Origin: JASHPR01 sp963842355
GTDB lineage: Bacteria > Actinomycetota > Actinomycetes > Streptosporangiales > Streptosporangiaceae
Assembly: GCA_963842355.1 (NCBI GenBank)
Contig: CAWJGC010000009.1
Coordinates: 1 to 64,000, forward strand
Direction of reading: 5' to 3'
Length of the DNA stretch: 64,000 nt
The notes beneath the pieces are model-generated. The model was not told where the DNA came from, made no database searches, and saw only the letters and a program-made list of their open reading frames with translations. A program made the translations under genes and the position numbers. Shown here piece after piece: positions 62,496 through 64,000 of this stretch. Positions within the stretch are counted from its first letter, which is position 1. Every line of letters starts with the position of its first letter.

Positions 62496-63650
62496 GTGAG
62501 CGACGGGAACGGGGTCCGGCTGCGTCTGGCCCGGCAGGCCCGCGGGTTCTCGCAGCAGCAGCTGGCCGGCATGGCCGGCGTGTCGCGGCAGGCCGTCTCC
62601 GCGGTCGAGTCCGGCCTGTCCGACCCGTCCCTGCGGGTGGCCCTGGCCCTGGCCCGGGCGCTGGGCATGACCGTGGAGGAGGTGTTCGGCCCGGCCAGCC
62701 CGGCGCCGCAGGTGGTGGCCCGGCCGGTCGCGCCGCTCGGCGGCCCCGGGGCCAGGGTCACGCTCGCGCCGATGGGAGACGGGTTCGTCGCGCTGCCGCT
62801 GTCGGGCGCCACGGTGAGCCGGGCCGGGTTCCTCCCGGCGGACGGGGTGGCCGCCGGGAACGGCGGGCCGGGCCGCGGGCCGGGCCCGGACGAGGCGGGT
62901 GAGCAGGTCCGGCCGGTGGGACCGCCGCGGCCGACGCTGGTCGCCGCCGGCTGCGACCCGGCCCTGCCGCTGCTGGAAAACCCGCTCGGCCTGCTCGACC
63001 CGCCGGTCGCTTTCCGCTGGTGGCCGTCTTCGAGCCGGGAGGCGCTCGCCCTGGCGGCCGCGGGACTGGTGCACGCCGCCGGGGTGCACCTTCGGGGCCA
63101 GAACGGGGAGTACAACACCGGCCCGGCGGCCGAGCTACTCCCTCAGGGCGGCGAGGTGACCGGCTTCTGCTCGTGGCGCGAAGGGCTGCTGCTGCGCCCG
63201 GATCTGGCCGACGGGGTCGGCGGCGTCGGGGACGTGGCCCGGCGCGGCCTGCGGCTGGTGAACCGGGAGCCGGGGGCCGAGGCGCGCGCCGTGCTCGACC
63301 GGGAGCTGGCCGGGCTCGGGATCGAGGCCTCGCGGCTGCCGGGTTATGACACGCGGGCCACCGGGCACCTGGAAGTGGCCGCGGCGATCGCCGCGGGGCT
63401 GGCCGACGCGGGGATCGCCAGCGAGCCGGCGGCCCTGGCCTATGGCCTGGCCTTCGTCCCGCTGACCGTCGAGCACTTCGACCTGGTGATCCCGTCGGAC
63501 CAAGCCGAATCGCGCGAGGTACAGGGCCTGCTGAGGGCGCTCTCGTCGCCGTGGCTGCTCGACCAGGTGGCCAGCCTGCCCGGGTACGACGCGGGCCGGT
63601 GCGGCGAGCACATAGCGACGCTGCCGCCGGCCGACGGGGCTCGCCCCTAG
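62496..63650 (+). CDS. XRE-family regulator with a periplasmic-binding-like domain
   Basis: 384 residues. Residues ~5-60 are a helix-turn-helix of the XRE type (RLARQARGFSQQQLAGMAGV; RQAVSAVESGLSDPSLRVAL). The C-terminal ~220 residues (DPALPLLENPLGLLDPPVAF; HLRGQNGEYNTGPAAELL; ATGHLEVAAAIAAGLADAGI) form a PBP-like domain of the type used in molybdate-responsive regulators (PF12727-like). GTG 62496 is the start. Divergent from the BNR/MoaD pair across 289 bp, so it probably regulates them. A molybdate or other oxyanion ligand is an inference. Confidence 0.85.
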   Translation: MSDGNGVRLRLARQARGFSQQQLAGMAGVSRQAVSAVESGLSDPSLRVALALARALGMTVEEVFGPASPAPQVVARPVAPLGGPGARVTLAPMGDGFVALPLSGATVSRAGFLPADGVAAGNGGPGRGPGPDEAGEQVRPVGPPRPTLVAAGCDPALPLLENPLGLLDPPVAFRWWPSSSREALALAAAGLVHAAGVHLRGQNGEYNTGPAAELLPQGGEVTGFCSWREGLLLRPDLADGVGGVGDVARRGLRLVNREPGAEARAVLDRELAGLGIEASRLPGYDTRATGHLEVAAAIAAGLADAGIASEPAALAYGLAFVPLTVEHFDLVIPSDQAESREVQGLLRALSSPWLLDQVASLPGYDAGRCGEHIATLPPADGARP

Positions 63651-63680
63651 CGCCGGCCGAGGGGGTTCGCGTGTTCCCGG

Positions 63681-64000
63681 CTACAGCCAGCTAGCGGCCA
63701 GCAGCAGGCCCGCCGAGCAGGCCAGCAATACCGGGCAGATCTTGAACCACACCACGGGGGTGCGCGCGCCGGTCAGCGCCGTCAGCGTGCCCAGCGCGAC
63801 GAGCAGCCCGGCGGCCGCGCGGTAAACCCAGGCCCGGGCATCCGCGGCCACCCCGCCCGCCGCGGTCGCTGCGATCACGATCGCGGCGATGCCCCACATC
63901 GTGAACGCCTCGGCCAGCCATTCCTGCAGCAGGACCCGCCGGTTATCAGCGGTGATCGGCCCGAAGCCAGAAACGACCTGGCGGGTAGGAACCGCGTGCG
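63681..64000 (-). CDS. multi-pass membrane protein, partial at right edge
   Basis: The minus-strand frame is open from the stop at 63681 to the window edge, at least 106 codons, with the upstream gene start outside. The visible end reads AVPTRQVVSGFGPITADNRR, then VLLQEWLAEAFTMWGIAAIV, and further hydrophobic segments (AAAGLLVALGTLTALTGA; PVVWFKICPVLLACSAGLLL). Sequence continues coherently past the Met at 63899, so that Met is internal. Family not recognised. It converges with the XRE regulator gene. Confidence 0.75.
   Translation of the reverse strand, partial: HAVPTRQVVSGFGPITADNRRVLLQEWLAEAFTMWGIAAIVIAATAAGGVAADARAWVYRAAAGLLVALGTLTALTGARTPVVWFKICPVLLACSAGLLLAASWL

Overview
The window is chromosomal DNA of a very GC-rich actinobacterium. 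The evidence is the base composition, the actinobacterial rrn leader (a boxA-like block next to a consensus TTGACA/TAAGTT promoter), an infC gene starting at a non-ATG codon, RFKD-type bifunctional Rel, and the PI/PIM lipid genes (pgsA, patA, pimA). Gene order follows the order known from mycobacteria, streptomycetes and their relatives. The visible 5' end of 16S looks closest to Streptosporangiales-type sequences, but that is an impression and not a search result. There are no phage, plasmid, IS, CRISPR or tRNA genes in the window.

Layout, left to right. Most genes are on the minus strand. (1) 1-1300: 5' end of a 16S rRNA, its leader and promoter, then an intergenic region holding repeats and a possible gene relic. 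(2) 1.3-11.7 kb: tyrS, a 3-methyladenine glycosylase, and the arginine cluster argC-J-B-D-R-G-H without argF, with tandem ARG-box-like sites ahead of argC. (3) 11.7-21.3 kb: a small lipoprotein, pheS-pheT, a PAS histidine kinase, a SpoU methyltransferase and infC-rpmI-rplT. (4) 21-30 kb: a tightly overlapping set rarA-DUF948-DUF6167-like-alaS-ruvX-mltG-aroE. (5) 30-46 kb: aspS, an MBL hydrolase, a divergent cyclophilin and DUF349 pair, rel, apt, secF-secD-yajC, ruvB-ruvA-ruvC, yebC and pdxT. (6) 46-64 kb: a glycogen-debranching-type enzyme, a GT4 glycosyltransferase, pdxS, a plant-type ketol-acid reductoisomerase, a LemA-like protein, pimA-patA-pgsA, an EF-G paralogue, a PH-like protein, a HIT protein, a MoaD-like/BNR-repeat pair with a divergent XRE regulator, and a partial membrane protein at the edge.

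The gene content is mostly housekeeping: translation, arginine and PLP synthesis, stringent response, Sec export, Holliday junction processing and PIM lipid synthesis. Two blocks of plus-strand genes break clusters that are usually contiguous: debranching enzyme/GT4 lie between pdxT and pdxS, and EF-G-like/PH-like lie between the HIT gene and pgsA.

The most distinctive content is repeat structure. Arrays with an exact 18-bp period lie in frame inside argB, trmH, rarA and patA and also in the tyrS-rrn gap. A 25-bp array of perfect hairpins lies between infC and rpmI. A 90-91-bp tandem repeat family occurs downstream of trmH and of aspS, where it encodes the AspRS tail. A dispersed palindrome with ATGATCGTGG arms occurs in four gene-free or gene-boundary gaps. 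Three conserved genes (argC, secD, the debranching enzyme) each carry an apparent one-base deletion, in or beside a short G/C run in at least two cases, and the GT4 gene lacks a sensible stop. Sequencing or assembly error is the simplest explanation, but it is not proven.
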